Source: Gelatoporia subvermispora B
Taxonomy: Eukaryota; Basidiomycota; Agaricomycetes; Polyporales; Gelatoporiaceae
Assembly: GCA_000320605.2 (NCBI GenBank)
Contig: KB445816.1
Location: 325,310 to 352,514 of the forward strand
DNA: 27,205 nt
Direction of reading: 5' to 3'
Numbering within the stretch: position 1 is the stretch's first letter; every line of letters starts with the position of its first letter. The position numbers and the translations under genes were made by a program. This document shows, piece after piece, positions 1 to 9,935 of the stretch. The notes below the pieces were generated by a model. The model was not told the DNA's origin. It searched no databases and was given only the letters and a program-made list of their open reading frames with translations.

Positions 1-2
1 GG

Positions 3-902
3 ACAGCTCTGCCTGTGGAGATAATATTCAACATTATGGGCCACTTGCGTCGTCCGGAGATCTTGAATACGATGTACACATGCCATACTGCATACCGTGA
101 AGGAACCAAGATCCTGCTTCGGCGGACATTCATTCTCACCGATCGTAATATTCAGCCATTCTGTATATGGATTCTCGCAAGAGACGGATGGCGTGCCCCA
201 TTCCTCCGACGCATATCAGAGCATATTACTCATCCATGGGGCTCAATGCGGGGAAGAGAGTCTCTCGCAAAAATCGGAGCGCTGCTCAAACAAGTGATTG
301 AACTTGTGGAAAATTTGGAGAGTATCTCGTTATCTGCTGCAGATCCACTCTTCCAGGCCTGCCCACAACTCATACAGGCTATTGCACGACTACGCAATCT
401 GAAGTCGCTCAGTATGCGTTACTTGAATTCTCCCGTACTCACAGCGCTCTCGACTTCGCGTTCTCCTCTGATCCAGGTCTACCTCGGCTGCCACGTAGCC
501 CCAAGCTGTCAGCTACCTACTGTCACCTTTCCGCGAGAAGAGCATCTCAGAGCGCTGCGTTTGTACAACGCTCGACTTCCGGCATTGTCTCTCAATTTCC
601 CAGGCGTGCGCTCGTTAGAGCTGGACATGGTCCGCATTGAAGAGATACACAGAGTCCCTGATACATTCCCTCATCTTCGTCGTCTCGACATCCGACGCTT
701 TAGTGGGTCCTGGGCGATAGACGATGAGCAAATCGAAGAATTACATCATCAACAACGCAGAGGATCAAATGCACGTTATCCGTGGGCCGAAATGACTTAC
801 GTCTCGGGACACCTGGAAGGGATATACATCTTGGCATTCACGAAACATATAAATGAGAAGATCCAGAAAATCAGAAGATTCGAAGGCATGATGACATGGT
901 AA
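3..902 (+). CDS. F-box/LRR-type protein, 5'-truncated by window edge
   Basis: The reading frame is open from the window edge (codon at 3-5) to a TAA at 900-902. Its first visible residues, ALPVEIIFNIMGHL, match the start of an F-box (LPxEII.xI...L), the Skp1-binding motif of SCF ubiquitin-ligase adaptors. The rest has leucine-spaced segments that look like degenerate leucine-rich repeats, for example LRNLKSLSMRYL, LRALRLYNARL, VRSLELDMV and LRRLDIRR, which in this family bind substrate. The true ATG is upstream of the window. A GTG at 15 only appears to be a start. At about 300 visible residues the protein is short for an agaricomycete F-box/LRR protein (commonly 400-550), and the final FTKHINEKIQKIRRFEGMMTW is not repeat-like. 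A premature end or an unrecognised 3' intron is therefore possible. The F-box call is firm; the substrate is unknown. Confidence 0.72.
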   Translation, partial: TALPVEIIFNIMGHLRRPEILNTMYTCHTAYREGTKILLRRTFILTDRNIQPFCIWILARDGWRAPFLRRISEHITHPWGSMRGRESLAKIGALLKQVIELVENLESISLSAADPLFQACPQLIQAIARLRNLKSLSMRYLNSPVLTALSTSRSPLIQVYLGCHVAPSCQLPTVTFPREEHLRALRLYNARLPALSLNFPGVRSLELDMVRIEEIHRVPDTFPHLRRLDIRRFSGSWAIDDEQIEELHHQQRRGSNARYPWAEMTYVSGHLEGIYILAFTKHINEKIQKIRRFEGMMTW

Positions 903-1457
903 CTTGTACACGGAGGCCACATGATAGAGTTCGGAAGATCTGGGTACGATCTACTGGCTAGCGGGGCGCCCACTGTGTGCAATGGGCGGGGCAAGGCAGG
1001 GCGATGTGGCCGGGCACGTTGTCTGCAAGGCCTAGGGCTCGATTTCAAGCTGGGATTTCCGCCTTGAAAGCATCGCAGAACACTAATATTGATCGTATCA
1101 CCTCGTTTCATAGATAACTGGTCCTTGCTACACTCCTTCGCAGACGTCGTCGCGATACTTGAGGCTTGGAGTCCTGAACGGCCACCTCACCGATGAGAAT
1201 CTCGGGTTCTCGGCACAGGTGCGCCGTTCGAAATCCGTGATCCGACTATGTGCGTCTTTCGCGACAGGGTACGCCCCCCGTTATGAAAACAGCTGAGAAT
1301 AGCGATTAACAACACGCGCAATACGTTACTGCCATCAGATGACACAAATCTTTGGCAGACCCGGGAAAGCGGCCGGCGCGCTAGAATCAACCTTGCCCAG
1401 ACCTGAATTTTTGATGTATGCACATACTCGGAAAATTGTGCGTATAAGATGCCACCT
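903..1457. other. Intergenic region between F-box gene and Zn2Cys6 gene
   Basis: No gene is supported here. The short ORFs on both strands (for example minus 797-1111 and minus 1187-1423) have no recognisable motif and no splice-supported continuation. The right half is the likely upstream promoter of the transcription-factor gene. The left part would be the 3' flank of the F-box gene. Confidence 0.5.
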
Positions 1458-1463
1458 TATAAA
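1458..1463 (+). promoter_or_regulatory. TATA box of the Zn2Cys6 gene
   Basis: TATAAA lies in the context CCTTATAAAGGCTGG, about 100 nt upstream of the ATG at 1565. This implies a 5' leader of roughly 70-75 nt if transcription starts about 30 nt downstream. The stretch that follows is pyrimidine-rich, typical of fungal core promoters. No other TATA match was noticed in this intergenic region. Confidence 0.6.
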
Positions 1464-1564
1464 GGCTGGCTCGTCCTGTTTACCGATACGAGACCCCCTC
1501 CCTTTCCGGACCCTTCGACTTCGAGCTCTTTTGAGCTTTCCGGTACATCCGGCATACTAGAAAC

Positions 1565-3325
1565 ATGTCCTATTACGCGCCCTCTCTCGCCACCACCGAC
1601 GACTCCGATGCCAACTACCTCCACACTCCAGTCGATACACCATACTACTGTGCGATTATATCATCGACTCCCGACGATACCTGTAACTGGCCGCCAATAG
1701 GGACCATGCCGTATGGGGCATCCCCGAAGATTACCAGCGGTGGCAGCGCGTACACTGGTGAGCTGCCCCATTACGGTCAGCACTTGATGTCCGTTGAGGA
1801 CCAGGTATGGACCTTTGCGTACTTGGCCCAGTAGGGACCAAGCTGACCTAATTCCTTTAGCCAAGCTCTTGTGTCGAGGCAAATGTTGTCCGTTCGCCTT
1901 TCGACAACGGCTCTGGCCACCAGGGATACCCATACCACCTCGACGAAGACGCAGTCGAAGGTTATTCCCACGACGAATATTATCCTGAGTCGGGATACGG
2001 CGACTCTCGATCGGGAGATCTCCAGGCGCATGCTACCGCGGCTCGGCTGGGAGGGAGTTCGTATCTAAATTCCTCACGACATGCCCTCGCACAGACTTCC
2101 ACTTCGAATTACGCCCATGACCATGGCGCCAGACATCCTAGCGCCGCTTTGCCCCCTGCCAAGTTCAATGCACACTCGGATGTACCCGGGCCGGCATTCG
2201 TTGGCCACCCTCAATATGGCTCGGCCTCTCATCACTATACAGAGGAATTCCAATACCCGGACGTTGACGCCCGTGGTTCAGTGAGTCCATCGTTCTCAGA
2301 GATAGTCGAGGTACTGATTCCGACACGCCGCCAGCTGCGTGTATCAGGCGGGCCAGTATACGCGCTGGACGATGTCCACACCCCGGAACTCATCCCGGAA
2401 GAACCAGGACCAGTGGTCGAGGTCATGCAGCAGCCTCATGCTACAGTCACCCTCCCACAGCGACATGAATATCATACAGGTGTGTTCACTTGACTGTCCC
2501 ATGAGCTCGTCACCGAAGTATCACCAGATCCCTATGCACCTCGCCTTCGGGTCGATACGGAACACTTGGCGACGTCGCAAGCGTTCCACACGTACAGCTC
2601 CCACAGTCCTATGGACTATGATGGACCATACGGCGACTCTCACACCTACCAATATATCCTGAACAACGGTTCACCTGGCATGAGCTCCTATGCACAGCAA
2701 CACCTGACCGAGAAGCTTCATGTATCCCGCAACCCTTCTTCGGGAGTATCTTACATCGACGCTCCGAGGCCGTTGCACGCGCCGCGACAGCTACAAGCAT
2801 ATGGCAACTATTACGACGGGACCATGCGTGCGCCGTCTCTCGTTCATCCCTGCCATCGCATTATCGGTATACCAGTCGCTGAGCCGCCACCACCATCGTC
2901 CCCCCCGCGCCACTCGGTCTCCATCGAAGACCAGCCGAAGCGGCCGTTGACTGTCGCATGCCATTTCTGCAGACGTCGCAAGATCACTTGCGTGAGCCCG
3001 CCCCCAGGAAGCAAAGAGCGGACATGCGGGTGAGAACTCCGCATACCGCGTCTAGCGTTCACCTTGCTGACAGCCGCGGTTTAGACAGTGCGCTAAACGC
3101 GGTCAAGAATGTACATACCCGACGAAGTCTCGACGCGGAATCCGCCAAAAAGCGAAGACTGACGACTTAGGACAACAGCAGGCTGTTGATCCTGAGCAAG
3201 CCCAGGCTGGCGGCTCTCCTCCGGGCGTTCCCCAAGCTTACGCTCAGGTCTCCCATAACGAAACGCTACATACGATACGTCCTATGCCATCCCCCACGGC
3301 CCGCGCTGCTCAATCTTATCCTTGA
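1565..3325 (+). CDS. Zn2Cys6 transcription factor with C-terminal DNA-binding domain
   Basis: Proposed exons are 1565-1804, 1861-2479, 2528-3029 and 3085-3325, giving 533 aa. All introns are GT-AG (56, 48 and 55 nt). The first and third have clear CTGAC branch sites and the second a CTTGAC. The 48-nt intron removes an in-frame TGA at 2491. The binuclear zinc cluster is formed by Cys431, 434, 441, 453, 456 and 463 (CHFCRRRKITC, then CGQCAKRGQEC), spacing C-x2-C-x6-C-x11-C-x2-C-x6-C, and it is completed only across the last intron. A basic segment (TKSRRGIRQKAK) follows. The first ~400 residues are low-complexity, rich in Tyr, His, Ser, Pro and Gly, with no fungal_trans middle-homology domain seen. 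Such proteins bind GC-rich half-sites in the nucleus. A C-terminal zinc cluster preceded by a disordered Tyr/His-rich region is known in basidiomycete regulators. Target genes cannot be inferred. Confidence 0.85.
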
Positions 3326-3722
3326 GACCTGCTGTTCTACATATTCAAATGGACCTCATTATGTCACGCCACCCGCTATACCACAGACTATTTCATTCGT
3401 TCGGATAATCGCCATAACTAATTTGCTCTCCGTTATCTGTTCTCCACGCATTCTTACTAGCATTATGTGTTGTACTAGCTCTGTGTCTGCAACGTTATCG
3501 AGATTATATTCAACATAACGCAAATTGAGAGGACACGCGTCTGAGCCAACGAAGCGACTGGTATAAGTCATTCTACAACATGCCATAAGATACAAGGAGG
3601 TCCATGTCCGTACAAAATGACCAGCCGATCACACGCGGTCAACAGTTTGAAGAGCCGAAGTGTAAAGTAAGAAATACGAATATCCACGCAAACGACGATT
3701 CATCCATCTCTACACATGCCTC
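3326..3722. other. 3' flank, no gene seen
   Basis: This AT-richer stretch lies between the convergent Zn2Cys6 gene and the minus-strand NIPA-like relic. It probably holds the 3' UTRs of both. The short ORFs (3186-3518 plus, 3359-3595 minus) overlap the known exon or have no coding character. Confidence 0.5.
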
Positions 3723-4864
3723 TCAAACATCAATCTCCCGCTGCACAGGACTAGTAACTAGCCTTATCCCGCCGCTAGGCGCCGTCGCCGGCTCTTCTGC
3801 ATCCTCCTCCGACGGCTGCCACAGGCTGATACTCTCCTCCCGGTCCTCCTCCGGTAGGCCTGGTGGATAGTACCGCACGCTCGACGTCGAGCGCCCGAAC
3901 AAATGGCGAAGATTGTGATGGTGATATACAGGTGGCGAGCGACGACCATCATACTCTGCCCGCAGTGCGTCCACACCTGCGGAGATTGGACTATGCGCGA
4001 AGCTCGAGGCTGTCGCGGTGCTGGGAGAACCAGCGAAGGGATCGATGGTGGGTACACGGTATGGATCGCCGCAGACCGCCGGCGGAGAAGGTTCGGAGCC
4101 CGCTCTCCTCATCTTTATCGTCAAAGTGACAGAGCTCGGTATGTCACTCTGAATATGAGCGTCAGTTCAACACCTCGGAATAGAGAAAAGCATGCTAGGA
4201 CTTACAAGGGATGGTGGACTGTGGATCGCGCTTCGGTGTTCGTGTATGGCGCTATCATCTCCGCTCCCAGGTTTGTGATATGGATGTACTACCTCCGTGC
4301 TGCCGAATTTGATGGTTTGCTTGCGCGGATGCGGCGAACCATATCGCGATGGGTCGCTTGTCATCGACATGGCATCCGCCTCTGAAGTCCTCCCGAGAAG
4401 GTCCGGAGTCGATGGCATATTGGGGCATCATACTACAGTTGCACACGTTTCATGCCTGCGAGTGAATCATGCCGTGGTGTCTGATGGGAATACGAATACG
4501 CCTGCGAGTCGTGGCGCGATTGAAGAGAAGCCGATCCACGGCTGGACATGCTAAGACGACGAGCGGAGCGAGCACGAATGATGCTGCCCATAGTCCCGAA
4601 GCTTCCGCGGAGTGCATCCATTCCGGGGTCCTCGACCGTGGCGAGTCCTTTCTCGTTGAGGTCTGATGTGGTCTGCGCGCGTGTGGCTTGCAATAGGACT
4701 GTGGAGCGGTGGTCCAGTCCGGGCATCTTTATGTCGTTGGGATCTATCTTCGAAAGTTGTAGAATTGTGATACCCAAGCAGATGACAAAGAAACTCATCA
4801 CGATGGCATGAGGACAAGGTCTCTCGTGCCCTGCGGACGACGGCCCAGGCGAGTCGAATCCCAA
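3723..4864 (-). pseudogene. NIPA/DUF803-type membrane protein, C-terminal fragment
   Basis: Read on the minus strand, the segment at 4817-4740 encodes a hydrophobic stretch, VMSFFVICLGITILQLSKID, that resembles the last membrane helix of fungal NIPA-like (DUF803) putative magnesium transporters. It is followed by the long Ser/Arg-rich cytosolic tail (TVEDPGMDALRGSFGTMGS, IIRARSARRLSM). The tail continues at 4418-4214 (TIKFGSTEVVHPYHKPGSGD), crosses a clean intron (GTAAGT donor after 4214, CTGAC branch, TTCAG acceptor) and ends at 4124-3723 (SSFAHSPISAGVDALRAEYD, HLFGRSTSSVRYYPPG). All earlier helices are missing: upstream of about 4864 nothing NIPA-like can be read, so the copy is 5'-truncated. 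An in-frame TAG at about 4433 and a frame change follow QL; a weak 65-nt intron (GTGTGC...TTCAG) could bypass both. The family assignment rests on remembered family features, not a search. Confidence 0.55.
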
Positions 4865-5264
4865 CCAGCGCCTTGGAGTGTGGACGGTGCTAGAAATGTG
4901 GGAGGGGCAGTGAGAGTGAGATCGAGCGAATAAAGTTGTCCACTGATGACAGAGAGAGAGCCTGGACGAGAGAGGACAGAGCGTTGAGTTACACTAAGAG
5001 AGCGAGGAGATTGTCGACGAACTCAACCTCGAATATTTTGGCGCCAAACGCGCTAAGCGCGATCGGTGGGCGCTCAAGCTCACGCAGTTCTGCAACCTGC
5101 ACGCGCCGCTACTGCTTTAAGTCTGCGTCGAACCTGTTCGTTACTTCCTCCGCCTCGCAGCCCTCGACGAGTCTGAGCCGCGGATTGGTGAAAACGCGTC
5201 TCAATCTCGCGCAAGAGGACTTCGTAGAAGCCTGCTCACCTCGACGTGTCCATCCGCTCCACTC
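4865..5264. other. Gap with one coding-like orphan fragment
   Basis: A plus-strand frame bounded by TAA codons (about 4998-5119) reads EEIVDELNLEYFGAKRAKRD and then RWALKLTQFCNLHAPLLL. The composition looks genuinely coding, but I do not recognise it and it has no start codon or splice partner. It may be a scrap of another gene, or the upstream part of the rearranged BET2-like copy. The rest shows CT- and GA-rich low complexity (4900-4980) and nothing else I can support. Confidence 0.3.
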
Positions 5265-6522
5265 AACTTAGTACATCCAGTTTCTTGGCGACATCACCTC
5301 CCACCCAGCTCACCACGCCCATTTCAGCTCGATGGTTGACCAGCAAGTGGGGTATATCCAAGATCGTCTGATGTTCTTTTTAACCTCGTATCTCCCAGTG
5401 AACGGAACCCACCATGGCCTGACAGTGGTGTCGGCGATGGGACACAAAGACGCACTTCTGCTAGACCAAATGGTAGACTTCGTGATGAGCTGCTGGGACG
5501 CGAGGACAGATCAGGTACGCCGTGTTGAGCATGCAAGGCCTTGATGACTGACGATAAACTGCATATGTGCAGGCGGTCTGGTGCGAGCCCCTGACACGAT
5601 GCGCATGTACTTCACACCCTCGGCGCGATCCAGAGCACCACCCTGCAGGACGCGACAGATCGGCTCGACGTCACGCATATTGTAAAGTGCGGCCCACAAC
5701 AGTACTTGCCATCGATACAAGGGCTTCTGACCTGCTGGAACCACAGCTTTGTCTCTCTCCTACAGCCCTCTGGCGTGATTGCCGGCAATTCCTTCGACTA
5801 GATTGTCACGTTTCTGTTCTGTGGGATCTTCGCGCTTTTGGTTCTTTGGAATCTGCACGGGCTGGAGTTGGAAAGTGTGGTTGGCCACATCCGGCGATAT
5901 AATAGCTTTGACGGGCAGTGAGAGCCATTCTACGCAAGGTATGCCCTGCCTCTTCCGTTCGACCCCATCACGGAACTGACCCTCGCTCTCAGTGTTTCGT
6001 GACCTGCTGCCCTCACGATCCTCGGACCCTCGACTGGTGGCTCACAAGCGATAGGTGCAGAACGGTGGACTGAACGACCAGCCGGAGGAACTCGAGAATT
6101 TAAGTGCGGAGCCGGACAGTGCTGAGTGGTGACGACCAGATGTGCTACAGCTGGTGGGTGCTCTCCTCGATGTCTATCCTGAGCAAGATCTCACGGGTCG
6201 ACACGGACAAGCTCATCAGATCCATCCTCGTTGCTCAGACAAGACCCTCGCGATCGTGTCTGCATCCTATGGTTCCCGACTTGTCCGTGTTATCAGGGCC
6301 TGAAAGGCGGCGGAATCGCCAACCGCCCAGGTAACTCTGACGACATGTTCCCCGCGTCTCTTGGGGTCGCAGGTACGCCTCTGTTGTCGTGAGGTGCACC
6401 ATGGTCACTGACATTCGCGTTCAGGACTATCGTTACTTCACTACCCCGGGCTCGAAACCCTGTACCTGGTGTGCTGCATGGCCGCCAAGCTTATCATCAC
6501 GAAGCGTTCCAAGACGAACTGA
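5265..6522 (+). pseudogene. BET2: Rab geranylgeranyltransferase (GGTase-II) beta subunit relic
   Basis: Successive fragments follow the order of GGTase-II beta, the subunit that geranylgeranylates Rab GTPases bound to escort protein: YIQFLGD near 5272; GLTVVSAMGHKDALLLDQMV and FVMSCWD (5430-5505); IQSTTLQDATDRLDV (5620-5670); LQPSGVIAGNSFD (5760-5798); VVGHIRRYNSFDG (5879-5915); GSESHSTQG; LDWWL; NGGLNDQPEELE (6060-6100); MCYSWWVLSSMSIL (6139-6183); GGIANRPG; and a C-terminal LLHYPGLETL...CCMAAKL ending at TGA 6520-6522. Introns at 5515-5572 and about 5939-5992 are still visible. The copy is dead. It has in-frame stops TAG 5799 and TGA 5919, several frame changes, and lost zinc ligands: the Asp of the D-x-C pair before CYSWW is not kept, and the His of the family FHT motif is Pro. 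Because BET2 is essential in yeast, an intact copy should exist elsewhere in this genome. Confidence 0.85.
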
Positions 6523-8257
6523 TAGGCACTCACGCGGAGACAGGCGTGACGCAGGATGAGTGCTGAGTGAAGCGTGACGCGGTGTGTTATTGGGTAGTAT
6601 ACCCCGTATATCTCTATAATGTGCTATCTAGACGGGAATGTTACTCATATGCGCACTGGCTGTGCCTTCCGTCATGTGTTCTGCGCTCTAGGTCACGCCT
6701 GCGTTGAGACAGACCGATTGGGTATGGTCGCAGTGGGGAATCGTCTCCGCTATCACGCGCGATAATATTGATGGGCGCCCTAGTTACACCGCGGCATGTC
6801 TGCGTCCCTCGAAATAGTCCGCGTCTGGTGAGTGTCGAGCGCGACACATTGGGGTACGTCGCGATCGATCACATCGCGGATATGCACGTGCTCGATCAGA
6901 GGGCGTTCGATGCGCGTGATATCGCGCCAATGACTAAAGGGCAAAGAGGGCGGATGAATACATGATGGACGAACAGCATACGCACCAGGGGGACAGTGTC
7001 TCACATCCAATATCTAGTCTGCACGGCGCTGACGAGTGACGAGGTGATCAGATAGCACAAACTGATGAAAGTCCCGGACTTGCTCCGCGTTCCTCGTCAG
7101 GGACCCAGGGTGAGACCTCTCGTACGACCTACGGCCTGGTCGCTGCGCGCGCGGCTCGCGACGTTTGCGAGCGAGGTTGATCGAGATGGGAGGAATACTA
7201 GCGCACAGTCATTGACATTGCTCGGACAAGGTATTGTCTAAGATGGTGGAGAACAGTGAGAATCAGTACCGCTGTCAGTGACCGACTACTCGTAGCTAGC
7301 ACAACGACGCACCTATGATCTCGCTGCCAATTGAAGGGGTGGCTTAAATCAGATTGTCCCAAATACCTTGACGCGCACGATGCGATGGTACGGCGGAGTC
7401 CTTCGCAGCAGTGAGTAAGACTATGCAGCAGAGTCGGATCGTCAGTACCTGAGGTCGCAGTCAAGCAAAAATGAGAAACTTGTGAAAGGAGGATGGCGTC
7501 GCTGCTGCACAGCCTCTCTCAGCGTCTGCCATAATTAACCCTGACCTCCGAGTGTGACGCGTACCAACACCGCTCAAACTAATACGGGCGACCGTCACCA
7601 ATGTTGTATTCCGCTTGCGTCTGATTTTCTTCAGCTGAACAAGGTCTATTTATAGAGACGGGAGAGGGCACAACCCATGTAGCGACTGGTACGTGCGCTC
7701 CGAGTCTGGGCAGACAGGACACCATCCTAGTATCCCTGTTCTGTGGGTTCCAAATATCATCTATTTCTGCTCTGCAGTGTGCACCTTCATAAGCGTCCTA
7801 CTTGCCTATCACGGTACGCTTCTATTTGCATTGACAGCAGTACATGTACTCGCGAGGCAGTACTACAGACGAACACGACCTACGCATTGTCAAGCTTCGT
7901 CCGGGTCCCATGTTGAGTTCATCCTTGGTTGATGCCTTGGCAGACACCCAGCGCATTGCCATATGTGCGCGTCTTCTAAAGGCGTACTGGACTGACGCAG
8001 TGCAGAACATAGCCTCATCCCCTCGGGCCAGCCTCGTGGTATACCCGGAAACGTAGCTTCTTTCCATACATGGTGGGGCGCTGTTCTGTCCCATCCGGTG
8101 TCTCGTCCGCCACCGTATCCTCTCCATATCCGAGTCTCCTCGTTGTGCAACATTGATCAAACGGATATCTGTGAGTGACTATAGTAAACTACAAGCCGGA
8201 TGTGTCAACCTATGCTTACTATTCAGCATCCAACTACACATAAGACATGTATAAGGT
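6523..8257. other. Long stretch with only short unrecognised ORFs
   Basis: No recognisable gene. Three coding-like scraps stand out. A 58-codon plus ORF at 7065-7241 starts MKVPDLLRVPRQGPRVRPLV and uses G/C-ending codons. A plus frame at 6828-6950 reads VERDTLGYVAIDHIADMHVL, but its antisense is equally open. A plus frame at 7844-8056 contains SSSLVDALADTQRIAICARL and runs toward a good intron (GTGAGT at about 8170, branch TGCTTAC, TTCAG ending 8226). None has a start, stop and splice structure that I trust. They may be remnants of decayed genes. Confidence 0.3.
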
Positions 8258-8724
8258 TCAATTTAGTAACGAGAATCGTTCCATGGCATACAAGATGTCA
8301 ACTCTGGATGGCGGTGCAGGCGCCTGGCGTCGGAAGACCACAGGGGTGTCAGTGTTGTCGCACCTCGGGGAAGGCTAACGGGGAGCACTGTATCTTCATC
8401 TACTATCACAGCCGCGCGTTCGCCTCTCATCTTTACTGCACAGCCCCGCTCATTTCGCTCATTGCGTCCATCAGCCAGTATGCAATTCGACCTGTCCATC
8501 TCTCGGATACGAGGCCGTTACGACTGTCCCACCGTACAACTTCAAGTACGTCAGGGCCCCCGAACCAGCTGGATCTATTGCGGTGCATCATTTCGACGGA
8601 CGCGCCTTGCGAGCGTGTTCACGCCATGCGCCGCAGGGTTGCCGTTCATCACCAGCTGCTTGATCTCTTTGTTCAGGGTCCCGATGCCCTCGCCCAGGCA
8701 GAGAAGGATGGTGCGCTTATTTCA
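8258..8724 (-). pseudogene. Unrecognised minus-strand coding relic with frame breaks
   Basis: On the minus strand, 8720-8590 reads KRTILLCLGEGIGTLNKEIK, QLVMNGNPAAHGVNTLARRV with strongly G/C-ending codons, a typical coding signature for this genome. It is preceded in frame by a TGA at 8724-8722. After a frame change near 8590 the open frame continues as SSWFGGPDVLEVVRWDSRNG, LVSERWTGRIAYWLMDAMSE to about 8430. A GTAAAG...AAG intron then joins in phase to a segment containing CDNTDTPVVFRRQAPAPPSR and ending at TGA 8260-8258, with one more in-frame TAG. I do not recognise the family. It lies 108 nt downstream of the next minus-strand gene and could be a decayed neighbour or a mis-modelled 3' part. 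No function is proposed. Confidence 0.35.
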
Positions 8725-8831
8725 GAAGGACGGCCGTGAGTTAAGGTCGCAAAGATCCCTATGTTCTGACTGATCATCGCTTGTACAGCATCAATAAGGT
8801 GTATTTCAAGAGGATATACAACATGTGAAAG

Positions 8832-9935
8832 TTACATTAGCGTTCGCAGGGGTGGGGATGGTTGATGAGCTTCGGGGATGGTCAATGGGGTCCTCTACAT
8901 GTCCTCTACATGCCGTGACCTGGTGCACGGCGGAACGGCACCCACGGTTGTATCGTAGGCCAACTAACCTTTGCCACCGCCACATCTTCCAACTCGCGGT
9001 AGCGCTGCAACACGTTGTAACACATTCCTCGCCACTCCGAAGCCAAAGTCACCGAGCCCTTCACCACCGCTCGGAGGGCGTTGTTCAGTTGCGCTGCAAG
9101 AATTGCTGTGCACTGCCCATCCTTTACTGTCTGCGATGTGGTGTCTCGTAACTCTTTAGCGGCAGTTCGGACTTCTCTCTCCAGCGCTTCCAGTGCCATG
9201 ATCTTGCGGCGCAGTAGAGATTCCATGACATCTGATGGTATGACGGTAAGCACGAGGTGTGTCGTGTCTTGGGTTCGATCATGTGCACATACCGAGGTCT
9301 GCCTCAGAGATCCGCTCAACACCGTACTCCTCAAGCACTTTGGGGCGATAATCGGAGTTAGCTACGATTGGTGTGTATCGGGATGCGACGCAGCCCGCGC
9401 TAGGGTACACAACCATTAGTCGCTCTTTTGAACGCGGCGTATTTGCGATGGTACATACCAGCTGCACTTGCATGGGAAGGAGGTCTCTGTTTCATCCATC
9501 ACTGTCTGAGCAGTCCTGAGCAGAGCGTTAGGCAGACGCACGACACGAGGCCCCTTGATCTTTATCACTGGCCTCGTTGAAATACTCTCACGACTCGCAG
9601 GTGCGTGACCACCAGAGGGGCACGCTGCAGAGGTTAACATTACGAGCGCGCCGGTCCGCCGTTACTGGCCGAGGACGAGCAGGGGGCGTGATTTTCACAG
9701 GGGACTGACAACGCGGTATCTGGCCCTACCAGAGAAGGTTAAAAGGCGCTACCACAGCATGGGTGTATGTTAGCATCTTGTGGGACCAAGATGACGCGAA
9801 CCTAGGTGGATAGAGCAGTGAACCGTACATACTTTGAGCGTAGCGTGAGGCACGGCGACGGTGGCCCTGTGAGTGAGTGTTCACGTTCGTATTGACGTTG
9901 ACGTTGACTTGGGGCAACGCATTCATAGAAGACAT
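8832..9935 (-). CDS. Hypothetical five-exon gene, 233 aa, helical C-terminal half
   Basis: Exons on the minus strand are 9935-9833, 9624-9459, 9399-9293, 9231-8969 and 8894-8832, summing to 702 nt with every junction in phase and no internal stop. Introns 2 and 3 are 59 and 61 nt with GTATGT donors; intron 2 has a CTAAT branch. The first intron is long (208 nt) and could be split by a small in-phase exon. The ATG at 9935 follows a pyrimidine-rich leader, typical of a fungal core promoter. The protein begins with an Asn/Val repeat (VNVNVNTNVNTH), then a basic patch (GHRRRASR), a Cys-rich patch (CKCSCAGC), and a long helix-prone segment (MESLLRRKIMALEALEREV, then TAAKELRDTTSQTV) suggesting coiled coil. 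There is no signal peptide or membrane segment. I recognise no family. The clean splicing argues that it is a living, lineage-specific gene. Confidence 0.55.
8891..8912 (-). repeat. 11-bp tandem duplication of a splice acceptor
   Basis: The 11-mer TCCTCTACATG occurs twice head to tail on the plus strand. Read on the minus strand each copy carries a TAG acceptor for the last intron of the 8832-9935 gene. The exon-5 model uses the distal acceptor (exon starts 8894). Use of the proximal one (exon would start 8905) shifts the frame and stops after seven codons. Confidence 0.7.

Noticed and set aside
3497..3515. Similarity of AGATTATATTCAACATA to AGATAATATTCAACATT at 19-35, as a possible dispersed repeat
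   Set aside because: Too short, with mismatches. It is within what chance gives for AT-rich words, and the flanks do not match.
3723..4385. Plus-strand ORFs of 88-160 codons in the NIPA region
   Set aside because: They are shadows of the minus-strand tail exons, which carry the recognisable sequence and a consensus intron.
4840..4870. GGATTCGACTC on the minus strand resembling a tRNA B box
   Set aside because: It deviates from the B-box consensus and there is no A box or cloverleaf around it.
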